Assembly: GCA_963971285.1 (NCBI GenBank)
Contig: OZ020256.1
Span: forward strand, 6,450,501 to 6,514,500
DNA from: Astropecten irregularis
Lineage: Eukaryota; Echinodermata; Asteroidea; Paxillosida; Astropectinidae
Length of the DNA stretch: 64,000 nt
Direction of reading: 5' to 3'
Each line of letters starts with the position of its first letter. The stretch's first letter is position 1. Positions 1 to 11,600 of this stretch are shown here, piece after piece. Made by a program: the position numbers and the translations under genes. The notes beneath the pieces were generated by a model that saw nothing but the letters and a program-made list of their open reading frames with translations, searched no databases and had not been told where the DNA came from.

Positions 1-2519
1 CCAGTCCTGCTGATACTGTAAAGAGACTATCAGTCTTGTTTCAGTGCGAGAGACTGGTTTCCCTATACCCTATTGGTGTAGGTATTCACTGTTGCCTTGC
101 TGTGGACTTAGTACCCCTTCCAGTCCTGCTGATACTGTAAAGAGACTATCAGTCTTGTTTCAGTGCGAGAGACTGGTTTCCCTATACCCTATTGGTGTAG
201 GTATTCATTGTTGCCTTGCTGTGGACTTAGTACCCCTTCCAGTCCTGCTGATACTGTAAAGAGACTATCAGTCTTGTTTCAGTGCGAGAGACTGGTTTCC
301 CTATACCCTATTGGTGTAGGCATTCACTGTTGCCTTGCTGTGGACTTAGTACCCCTTCCAGTCCTGCTGATACTGTAAAGAGACTATCAGTCTTGTTTCA
401 GTGCGAGAGACTGGTTTCCCTATACCCTATTGGTGTAGGCATTCACTGTTGCCTTGCTGTGGACTTAGTACCCCTTCCAGTCCTGCTGATACTGTAAAGA
501 GACTATCAGTCTTGTTTCAGTGCGAGAGACTGGTTTCCCTATACCCTATTGGTGTAGGTATTCACTGTTGCCTTGCTGTGGACTTAGTACCCCTTCCAGT
601 CCTGCTGATACTGTAAAGAGACTATCAGTCTTGTTTCAGTGCGAGAGACTGGTTTCCCTATACCCTATTGGTGTAGGTATTCATTGTTGCCTTGCTGTGG
701 ACTTAGTACCCCTTCCAGTCCTGCTGATACTGTAAAGAGACTATCAGTCTTGTTTCAGTGCGAGAGACTGGTTTCCCTATACCCTATTGGTGTAGGCATT
801 CACTGTTGCCTTGCTGTGGACTTAGTACCCCTTCCAGTCCTGCTGATACTGTAAAGAGACTATCAGTCTTGTTTCAGTGCGAGAGACTGGTTTCCCTATA
901 CCCTATTGGTGTAGGTATTCACTGTTGCCTTGCTGTGGACTTAGTACCCCTTCCAGTCCTGCTGATACTGTAAAGAGACTATCAGTCTTGTTTCAGTGCG
1001 AGAGACTGGTTTCCCTATACCCTATTGGTGTAGGTATTCATTGTTGCCTTGCTGTGGACTTAGTACCCCTTCCAGTCCTGCTGATACTGTTAAGAGACTA
1101 TCAGTCTTGTTTCAGTGCGAGAGACTGGTTTCCCTATACCCTATTGGTGTAGGTATTCACTGTTGCCTTGCTGTGGACTTAGTACCCCTTCCAGTCCTGC
1201 TGATACTGTAAAGAGACTATCAGTCTTGTTTCAGTGCGAGAGACTGGTTTCCCTATACCCTATTGGTGTAGGCATTCACTGTTGCCTTGCTGTGGACTTA
1301 GTACCCCTTCCAGTCCTGCTGATACTGTAAAGAGACTATCAGTCTTGTTTCAGTGCGAGAGACTGGTTTCCCTATACCCTATTGGTGTAGGCATTCACTG
1401 TTGCCTTGCTGTGGACTTAGTACCCCTTCCAGTCCTGCTGATACTGTAAAGAGACTATCATTCTTGTTTCAGTGCGAGAGACTGGTTTCCCTATACCCTA
1501 TTGGTGTAGGTATTCACTGTTGCCTTGCTGTGGACTTAGTACCCCTTCCAGTCCTGCTGATACTGTAAAGAGACTATCAGTCTTGTTTCAGTGCGAGAGA
1601 CTGGTTTCCCTATACCCTATTGGTGTAGGTATTCACTGTTGCCTTGCTGTGGACTTAGTACCCCTTCCAGTCCTGCTGATACTGTAAAGAGACTATCAGT
1701 CTTGTTTCAGTGCGAGAGACTGGTTTCCCTATACCCTATTGGTGTAGGCATTCACTGTTGCCTTGCTGTGGACTTAGTACCCCTTCCAGTCCTGCTGATA
1801 CTGTAAAGAGACTATCAGTCTTGTTTCAGTGCGAGAGACTGGTTTCCCTATACCCTATTGGTGTAAGTATTCACTGTTGCCTTGCTGTGGACTTAGTACC
1901 CCTTCCAGTCCTGCTGATACTGTAAAGAGACTATCAGTCTTGTTTCAGTGCGAGAGACTGGTTTCCCTATACCCTATTGGTGTAGGTATTCACTGTTGCC
2001 TTGCTGTGGACTTAGTACCCCTTCCAGTCCTGCTGATACTGTAAAGAGACTATCAGTCTTGTTTCAGTGCGAGAGACTGGTTTCCCTATACCCTATTGGT
2101 GTAGGTATTCACTGTTGCCTTGCTGTGGACTTAGTACCCCTTCCAGTCCTGCTGATACTGTAAAGAGACTATCAGTCTTGTTTCAGTGCGAGAGACTGGT
2201 TTCCCTATACCCTATTGGTGTAGGCATTCACTGCTGCCTTGCTGTGGACTAGGTACCCCTTCCAGTCCTACTGATACTGTAAAGAGACTATCAGTCTTGT
2301 TTCAGTGTGAGGGACTGGTTTCCCTATACCCTATTGGTGTAGGCATTCACTGCTGTCTTGCTGTGGACTAGGTACCCATTCCAGTCCTACTGATACTGTA
2401 AAGAGACCATCAGTCTTGTTTCAGTGCGAGAGACTGGTTTCCCTATACCCTATTGGTGTAGGTATTCATTGCTGCCTTGCTGTGGACTAGGTACCCCTTC
2501 CAGTCCTACTGATACTGTA
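1..2519. repeat. 119-bp tandem satellite array, about 21 copies
   Basis: A 119-bp unit is repeated head to tail about 21 times and runs off the left edge. The first 18 or so copies are nearly identical; they differ mainly at a few diagnostic sites (TATTCACT, TATTCATT or CATTCACT). The last three copies, from about 2186, are more diverged, as expected at an array edge. The array lies in the intron before the first visible VSP exon and ends 40 bp from its splice acceptor. Each unit contains a pyrimidine run ending in CAG (TACCCCTTCCAG) that resembles a 3' splice site. 119 is not a multiple of 3, and the overlapping 71-codon reading frames are by-products of the repeat. Confidence 0.97.
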
Positions 2520-2559
2520 AACACCACTGTTTTTCTTTGCATCTGTCTCCAAAATACAG

Positions 2560-2670
2560 AAAGAAGTTCTTCCGAACCAAGCTAGATTTGCTAGACCTGC
2601 TTATCGTCACGGTAACAGGGTCTGTCACTATCGTCTATGTGGCAGTGGATTTTACCGGGAGTTATTTAAA
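2560..2670 (+). CDS. VSP: VSP exon a: S3 segment
   Basis: Acceptor AATACAG, donor GTAAGC. The first base completes the preceding codon, then [16 protein letters not shown] follows: a hydrophobic helix with the acidic residues typical of S3. The exon ends in phase 2. Confidence 0.9.
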
Positions 2671-5600
2671 GTAAGCATTCATTTCACTGTTTATTTATTT
2701 TAAGGAATTGATATTTCTGAAACTGACTGGATTAAATGTTTCCCTTGTGGTTATTTGATGATTATATTGATTTAAAAGCCGCATCTTCTTTGAGTGACCC
2801 CCTATGTACTGTCCATGTATTTCAGATTGCAGTATTGCTAATGCTGCACGTGTCTTAAATGATCCTTGGGATATTGCAGTATGTGAGTGGTTTCATGGCT
2901 TCTGACTGCCAAACGTGCAAAGATGATTGGCTATTAGGGACATGGCCAACATTGGGCTGGATAGTTTAGATGGTAAAGTGCCAGTACGGTATTTGGGTGG
3001 CCACTGGTTCAAATCCCACTCCAGTCAATTTTTCTTTGTTCACTTTTCAAGTGCATATTGTGTTTGATTTCAAAAGTTCTCCTCAAAAAGTATCATGTTT
3101 ATAATACTCTGGAATTTTAATACATCACTCATGATTTGTTCCATAAAAACAAAAAATAATCTTTTGAAGCTTGATTAGTTTATTGAGTCAATCAATTTTT
3201 TGATCAGTTTTGAGGTTTATGCCTTTTTTTTTGACAGATTGGTTGTCGTATTCCGTGTTCTTCGTGTCTTCCTGCTAGTAAGACTTCTTAGTGAGAGGAA
3301 ACACGTATCCAGGGCAACAAGAAAAATGGTAAAGTCCTTTAACTTTCATTAAAGGTAGTATCATACTTTGGTAAGAGACCAAAACAGAAATGTTCACAGA
3401 TTTATGTATAACTTACAGGGTATGAAGATGGTGGTGGTAGAAACCTACCGTTAAAATTGTTCCACCTGAAATGGCGTTTGTATCCAGAAATTAGTAAAAC
3501 AACGACCGAAAATCTTTTTGATCTTTTAAAAGATCAAAACTAAAAGAGAAAAGATTTAAGAAATGCTGTGGCCGTTTTTCATGATTTTCTCAAAAAGTGG
3601 GCACCGTATTGGACTGGAATGTTTACAGATGACTGTGGCTGTATCTCCCTTGATATTTTTGCCCATGAATCTGTACTTCTTTGAGAAAAACCATAATGAT
3701 ACTACCTTTAAGTACAATATTGGTATGTCATCTCTGGAATAAGTCTTCAGGAGTCCATTTCACCAAAATCATCCTAACTTACTATCAATCATAGGACTTA
3801 TGATGCATTGCAGTCCTACGTAAGACACAATGGGTTATCCTTCATAACTCAAGTTTGGATTGATCGTAGGGCTTTGTGAAATCGACCCCTGGGGCAACTA
3901 GGAATGAAATTATTCTGCAACTGTAAAATGTTATGATTTTGAGTTGAGTTGCTTGTTAAAGGTAGCAGCAAACCAAAACAGAAATCTTCACAGATTCACC
4001 TATAATATAACTTACAGGGTATAAAGATGGTGATGGTAGAAACATACCGTTTTTCTGCCTGAAATGCTGTATTTATCCAGAAAAGAGAAAAAAGCAGAGA
4101 CCAGAATTATTCTTTACCTTTTAAAGATCAAAAATCAAAAGAGAAAAGACTTAAGAAATACCGTGGTCGTTTTTCACTGTTTTCTCAAAAACTAGGCACT
4201 GTAAGATACTGAAATATTCACAGATGTCTGTAACTGTATCTTCCTTGATATCTTTGCCTATGAATCTGCATATCTTTGACAAAAAACAAAGTATGATATT
4301 ACCTTCAAGCTGAGTAAGCTGCATGGTTTGTTTTGCAGGAACAAATTGACAACCACTACAGTGGAACACCTCATCACTGCTTACGAAAACAGCAGAATCC
4401 ACTCAAATTATCTGTTATATTAGTTGTTCCTTGTAGCCATTTTACAGTGGCATAACTTGGGAAAACGGCACCTGTGGCATGCACTAAAAATGTGCCACTA
4501 ATTCCAAGTTCTGATGCCTATGAAAAAAAAAAATACGACAATTTGAAATTTTGTCTTTCTTTGTTCAAATGTCATTGGATTAGATTTCCAATAACTTTAA
4601 CAATACAGCTCCTTTTGTTGTTTTTTTTCTTTCCATTTTTTGTGCCCCCTAAAAAGTGGCGCCCAGAATCTGTGCCCCATTACCCCCCCCCCCCCCCCTC
4701 CCTACATGCCCTAGTTACGCCACTGCGATTTTAAACAACAATGTTCAGTATGTTTTGAACAAAGATATTGGGAGCCAAGGGTGATGTTTGGTATAGCCAA
4801 ATGTTTGGTATAGCTGTGTTTGGTATAGTGGTGTTCTACTGTATGATTAAATATAATTTCCACTGTAAAGCTCTTGCCTTTCAAAGTCCTTCCAAGTCTG
4901 TTTTTCTTGTTCGTCCCTGCAGGTTTCTCAGAACAAGCGGAGATACAAGGAAGACGACTTTGATCTTGATTTGACGTACATAACGGGTAAAATCTAGATT
5001 AGAATCTGAACATTTTTTTTACTGAGTGAAATATGAAAATATGGAAATATGAATTTTGCCAGTTACACCCTCATGCAGGAAATTGGATATTCATGCATGT
5101 ATTCATGAAATAAGAATAGAAATACATGTACTCATTTTCTTTCTTTGTACATAAAATTAGTTTCTTCTATTCTAATTTCCATCGACCTTTCTTGGGGGAA
5201 AAAAGATCATGAATTTACTGTCAAAATGCAGCTCTGGAATTGATGTCACGTAGAAATCAGGTGTTTCCTACCTGCATGGTTGCACCGTCGGATCGGTGGA
5301 TAAACTTCAGAAAGCCTCCTCTTTATTTTGTTATTTATTTTAATAAATCAATTCTATGTATTATGACATCATAAAACAGCAGTACCAGTAATACTGCTTT
5401 AGTTATCACAATGGTTTGTTCTTAAGGTGGCACTCAGACTTTTCCGATTTGTTGTTGTATTATGCCTTTGTTTTCACTTGACTGTAATTAACATCAAATC
5501 AACAATTATTTGTTTGTTTCAACCCATCCTTATTGCAGATAGAGTAATCGCCTCATCCTTTCCTTCATCTGGTAGCCAGGCTATCTACCGCAACCCCATA

Positions 5601-8600
5601 GAGGAAGTGGCTAGGTTTCTTGATACTAAGCACACTGACCACTACAAAGTCTACAATCTATGCAGTAAGACCTTGTCCCAAATCTCTGGCTATGGCTGCA
5701 AATTACACAGGCCCCTATGGCAGCCACTAGCCAGTGATGGCAGCCACTAGCCAGTGATGGCAGCCGTTATATTAACTCAATACTGTGCACACTCCAAAAA
5801 GACTACTGGAAGCCATTTTTGATTCTGTATTTCGTTCTTTATTCAGACCACCTTCATTCCTGGAAATGTTCTGAATAAAGAAATAAATATAGAATCAAAA
5901 ACGGTTTCCATTTCTGAAAATGTTCCGGTTATTAGAAAGAAATATAGACTTACAAACTTGTATTTTGTACTTTTATATATGACACAATGGATTAAAAGTT
6001 TTGAGTATTTGGATTATAAGTCATTGAAAAGTGAACAGAGAAAAATTGACTGGAGCGGGATTCAAACCGGCGACCTCCTGAATAACGTACCGGCGCTCTA
6101 CTAACTGAGCCATCCAGCCCTACGTTGATGGTGTCCCTAATAGTCAATTATCTTTGTTCGTTTGGCAGTCAGACGCCAAGAGTTGGATTATAAATTGAAA
6201 TTTTTCAATGTGTTTTGTTTTGTTTTTTCTTTCTGCAGTTGAGCGACATTACGATGAATCTTTCTTTCACCACAGCGTCGGTCGTGTCCTAATTCACGAC
6301 CACAATGTGCCCAAACTAAAGTAAGCAAGAAACCAATTGTTGTAATATTGTGTTCTGTAATTGGTGTGACTGGCTGGTGTTATGTTTAAGGTCTCAATGG
6401 ATATTTCTGGGTTTTGATATGAATGTGGCTAAAACCATTATTAAATCAGATTAAAGGTGACCTCGTACTTTGGTAGGATACCAAGACAAAAATCTTCACA
6501 GATTTACCTATAACTTACAAGGTATAAAGATAGTGATGGTTGAAACATAACGTTAAAATGTTTCTGCCTGAAATGCTGGAATTTATCCAGAAGAGAGTAA
6601 AACCACTACCAGTGACCAAAAACAATTTTATCAGGATGTACACCTGAGTGATATCCCAAAATGAATAGCTTATGTCCATGTTCTTTCTAATTTATGATTA
6701 AACTGGAGAATTGCACAATTGACCTTAAGACTAATTTTGTAGGATTCAGTCAAATTGTGCAGCAGTTTCTACTGTACTCTTGTATTACAATGTGCCTATG
6801 ATGCTATGTTTATAAGAGATATGGGGGCTGTGGAGTAGTGGTCTGGTGTATCGTATTCAAGATCTTATTGTCAATCTACAGATTGTGGGTTCGAATCCAG
6901 CCGTTGGTTAGTGGCGCTTGCGTCCTTGGGCAAGACACTTTGTCACATGTTGTTTCTCTTCACCAAGGTGTAAATGGGCAACTGCGAGTCTTTGTGCTTA
7001 ATTAGCCTTTGTGCACCTTACATAAGCCAAGGCTGTATACTCTCCAGGGAGTTGAGATGGTTTCAGGAATGTAAATGTAGCCCGATGACCAGGGATAACC
7101 GTGCGTACATTACACGTTGATGGTGATATGCGCTAGATATAAAAGCAGTTTATTATTATTATTATAATTATTATTGTTTTTCCATCATCAGGGACCTCAT
7201 GGCCTTCTGTCTGGATGCCAGGCAATGGGCGGAAAAGGATGACCGCAATATTGTCTTTATCCACTGCAAAGGAGGCAAAGGTAAAGTAGGGCTATATAGG
7301 CCTTCAGGTTCAAACCAACCTTTCTGTAAGTCAATGATTTCAAGGTGAACAGAGAAAACTGACGGGAGTGAAATTCGAACCTGTGACCTCCAGAGTACAG
7401 TACCGGTGTTCTGCGTAGCGTGCTAGCCAGCCCTATGATGGTGGTGCCCCTGTTCGTTTTCCAGTTAGAAGCCGTATGATCATGATCCTTGTGATCTTGT
7501 GGTATTTAGAGCATGTTTGTTTCAGGCACATTGATTAGTGATCCAGCGCTCAAAAGCTGTTCCGAATCGCATTTTAGCATATCTTGCCTGTAACGTGAAG
7601 ATCATATATGGAGATCAAGATCGCGGCGAAACAAACAGGCCCCTAGTATGAGTGGTGTCATGGCTTCTGACTGGCAAACAAACCGTTCTTTGGTTTGAAC
7701 CCAGCAATTGCAGTGATTCCAAAAATCTTCAGAACTTCTTTCGTTTGTGGAAGTTCTCCCCTTTCGTTCTCTATCTCTATTTGGTTCTTTTTTGGTCTAT
7801 GTTTGTGTTCGTCGCTGCCGCGTACTGATTTCTGTTGGTTTGTTGGGCCTATTTTGTTCCAGGGAGGACTGGTCTCGTGGTGTGTGCATGGTTATTGGAA
7901 AGTGGACTGTTCACAACAGCAACAGTAAGTATCCAAACTCCTGCCATTTGGACTTATCATGAAGCACCTATGAAAGTAGTGGCGCTGTGGCGGATGCAGA
8001 GGTGGCAGCAAGTCATTTTGTGCAAGTCCACATCAAGTCACAAGTCACTGGGTCCTGTCACAAGTCAAGTCACAAGTCATTTGGAAACAGGGCAAGTCAA
8101 GTCAAGTCACAAGTCATTTGGTGTTAACACAAGTCAAGTTGCAAGTCGCAAAGTCCCAAGGGCATCAAAGCAATATAATGTAAATACATCTGAAAATTAA
8201 GGAAACTCATTTATTTTGAACAAACCAAACAAAAGTCCGATTGTAAGCATGTAAGCGTGCGGGGCCAGGGCGACTGTATTGCCCATCGTCGAAACTAGTC
8301 GCCCCGCATCACAAACTAGACAGTTTTATCAAAAATAAAATGGTTGTTATTTCCTGGTCTGATTTGTCGCTCGAGTAGCATCTGCCTTGGGTTGGCAACA
8401 AGTCATTGTTTGCAAGTCAAGTCACAAGTCAAAGCTGGTATTTCCAAGTCAAGTCGCAAGTCAAAGCTGGTATTTCCAAGTCAAGTCACAAGTCACGAAA
8501 ATAGCGACTCGAGTCCGACTCGAGTCGCAAGTCATAGACTGAGCGGATCTAATGGGGGAGGGGGGTTTGGCTGAAAATTCCTTAGTCATCCATAGAATCT

Positions 8601-11600
8601 GAGAAGCAGGTTTTATTTGATTGTGTAGATTCATCATGTGTGATCTTGCTTACTGTGTGTACTGTGCAGGAGTGCATGGAGTATTTTGGCGTTCGGCGGA
8701 CTGACTATACAGAGGGTGATATGTATCAGGGAGTGGATACACCAAGCCAGGTATTAACCCTTACCCACCCAGTGCTTACCACAGTTTACCATACATATAT
8801 TGTATCCTGAATACCACAATTCACCACAGTGTGGCTTGTATGGTAATGCATGGTTTATGACCCAGTCTCCCTGTGGAGACTGGTAATGTGTGGTAAGCAG
8901 CTGTTGTCTTGAGTGCTAGGTGCAGAGGGTTAGGGTTAATGATTAATTGTTGGATGAATTGATCAATTTAAAATGTGATTGTTTGATTTTTAATTCATTC
9001 ATTTATCGATTTGATATGACTGAGCAGCAACAGTTCTATTACTCTAACATTTCACTGGGCTCACTTTGAATAAATATAAGACAATCTCTGACAATCCAGG
9101 GGTCGATTTCACAAAGCCTTAAAGCCCATGTCACACGAGGCAATTTACGGGCAACCAGTTCCAGGCAATCTCCAAGAAGAAATAACATTCATCTTCCAAT
9201 TTTCATATGATTTTCTTGGGGAAAGTGAGAAACGTCCAGAAAAATTACGTTTGTACCAGCAAGGATTTCCTCCTGCATGTGGTGTAGTTGGTTGCCTCCA
9301 AGTTGCCTCGTTTTGCGTGGGCCTAAATGATCGGTCGTAACTTGAGTTACGAAGAATAACCCATCATATCCTAAGTAAGGCTAGTATACATCATAAGTCC
9401 TATGATTGATAGTATAGTCACGATGAGTTTGGTGAAATCAACCCCAGATTCCCCTTTATCTCTTTTAAAGGTTAGACGACTTTGAGTATTACTGTGTTGA
9501 GGATTTAGACTTGTACAATTCCCTTCTCTGTTCAATGAATATATCTTTATAAAATCAGCATCAGACTGAATAAGAAATCAGGTTTTGCCTTAATAGTCAT
9601 TATCTCTGGATTTGGGTATTATTTAGGCTTGGGGTCGATTTCACAAAGCTCTATGATCGATCTTAACTCGAGTTATGAAGGATAACCCATCATATCCTAC
9701 ATAGGGCTGCAATGCATCATAAGTCCTACAATTGATAGTAAGTTGCGATGCGTTTTCTGAAATTGACTCCAGCACTGTTTTATTAATTGTAATGGGAATC
9801 TTGGTGACTCTTCAACTGATGATGCTATTGTTCAGTGAGATGTGTTTGTGCCTATGCCTTTCTCTCTTCACAGAGTCGATATGTGGAGTATTTCCAGAAG
9901 GTGAAATATTCCTTAGGCGGTCGTGTTCCATCTCCGGTTCCCTTGACGATTAGCACCGTAAGGATCTCAGGAATTCAAGGTAAGCACTAAGCAACAGCAA
10001 CAGAACCTACTCAGGCTGTCCGTTGTACTAGTGGGGTGCTGTGACCTAGTGGTCTGGCGTGTCATATTCAAGATCTTGTGGTAAATCTACAGATTGTGGG
10101 TTCGATTCCAGCCATGGGTTAGTGGTGCTTGTATCCTTGGGTAAAACACTTTGTCACATATTGCTGCTCTTCACCCAGGAGTAAATGGGTACCTGTGCGG
10201 GTAGAGATGGCTTTGTATAGCCTTTGTGCGTTTACAGTAGTTGGGGGCTGTATACTCCCCAGGGAGTTGAGATGGTTTCAGGAATGTTACCAGGGATAAT
10301 AACACTCACAGTGTGTTTTACTGTTTTCCCTGGTCATCGGGCTCCATTAAGTATGAGTATGAGTACCGGTACTTGTTGCATGTACTTTTCCATTTGACTG
10401 AGTACCGGTTTGTGTCGAAAACACCTATTGCATTTTTGTTTTCATTGGATGCACATGTTTATGTGGAAGTCGCTTTGACAACATTTTTATCACACTCTTT
10501 TTCTTGTTTTCTTGTTTTTGTTTATTTGTTTGTATTTGTTTGTTTGTCCTTCTGTCAGGTGTTGGTAAAGGTGATGGGAGGGACCTGTGGATGGAGGTTC
10601 ATTCTGACGCTGAAGCTGTTTTTACCTGTGATTTCCGGCACAACATTAACTGTAATGTACGTCTGCCTGTCATTTACCCCAAAGATATAACTAAATCGCT
10701 TCTTCAAACTCCATTTTGGTTCAAATCTAGGATTGTTTCCATGGGCTCTGCACGGAAACTTTGTGTTGGGTACAGTAGGGTATCTAGGGGAAACAGCGCC
10801 TGGGGCAAGGGCTAAAAAATGCGCACCTAATTCCAACTTCTGATGGCAGTTTAAAAAAATCGGTCAAATTGAAAAAAGGGACTTGAAGCTATTGAAGACA
10901 AATCAAAATTGGAATCTTTCTTTGTTTGTTCATTGGATTAGATTTCCAATAACTTTAACAGTACAGCTAACTTTTTTGCCTTTGCCTTTTTTGCGCCCCT
11001 TAAAAAGTGGCACCCGGGGCATATATCTTTTAAAAGATCAAAAATAAAAGAGAAAAGACTTAAGAAATACTGTGGCTGTTTTTCACTGTTTTCTCAAAAT
11101 GTGTGCACCGTATGGGACTGAAATTTTCACAGATGACTGTTACTGTATCTGTCTTGGTATTTTTGCCCATGAATCTGTATTTCTTTTATAAAAACCAAAG
11201 TATGATACTACTTTTAAGACCGCTGGTACTGACGGTATTCTGGAGGTCGCTGAACATTTCGAATCCCGCTACAGTCAATTTGTATTTGTTCACTTTTCAA
11301 TGACTTTAATGACTGAATGTCAGTTTCCCTTGTGGTTATTTGATGATTATTTCTATTTTCTGTTTGATCGATTCCTTTGTACAGGTCATGTATGATTTTG
11401 ACACGGATACTGTCATTGTACAGGTCCGTAATTCACCTGCCTTTGCAGGAGATGTGAAAATCAAGTTTAAATCTTCCAATAAGGTAAGTTTGAAAATTAT
11501 CAATTTTTGGTTGAGATGCTTTTCATATGATGTCTTTGGTTATACCACCAAGTACTTTGGGATCAACTTTTTTATTGTATTACTGTCTTGAAGTTAAATA

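Noticed and set aside
44-2371. About twenty identical open frames of 71 codons
   Set aside because: Each is one and a half units of the 119-bp satellite read through; the frame shifts with each unit.
6048-6125. Possible functional tRNA gene
   Set aside because: It has A- and B-box-like parts but no proper anticodon arm or acceptor pairing, and the same sequence recurs as dispersed copies with a common tail: it is a SINE head.
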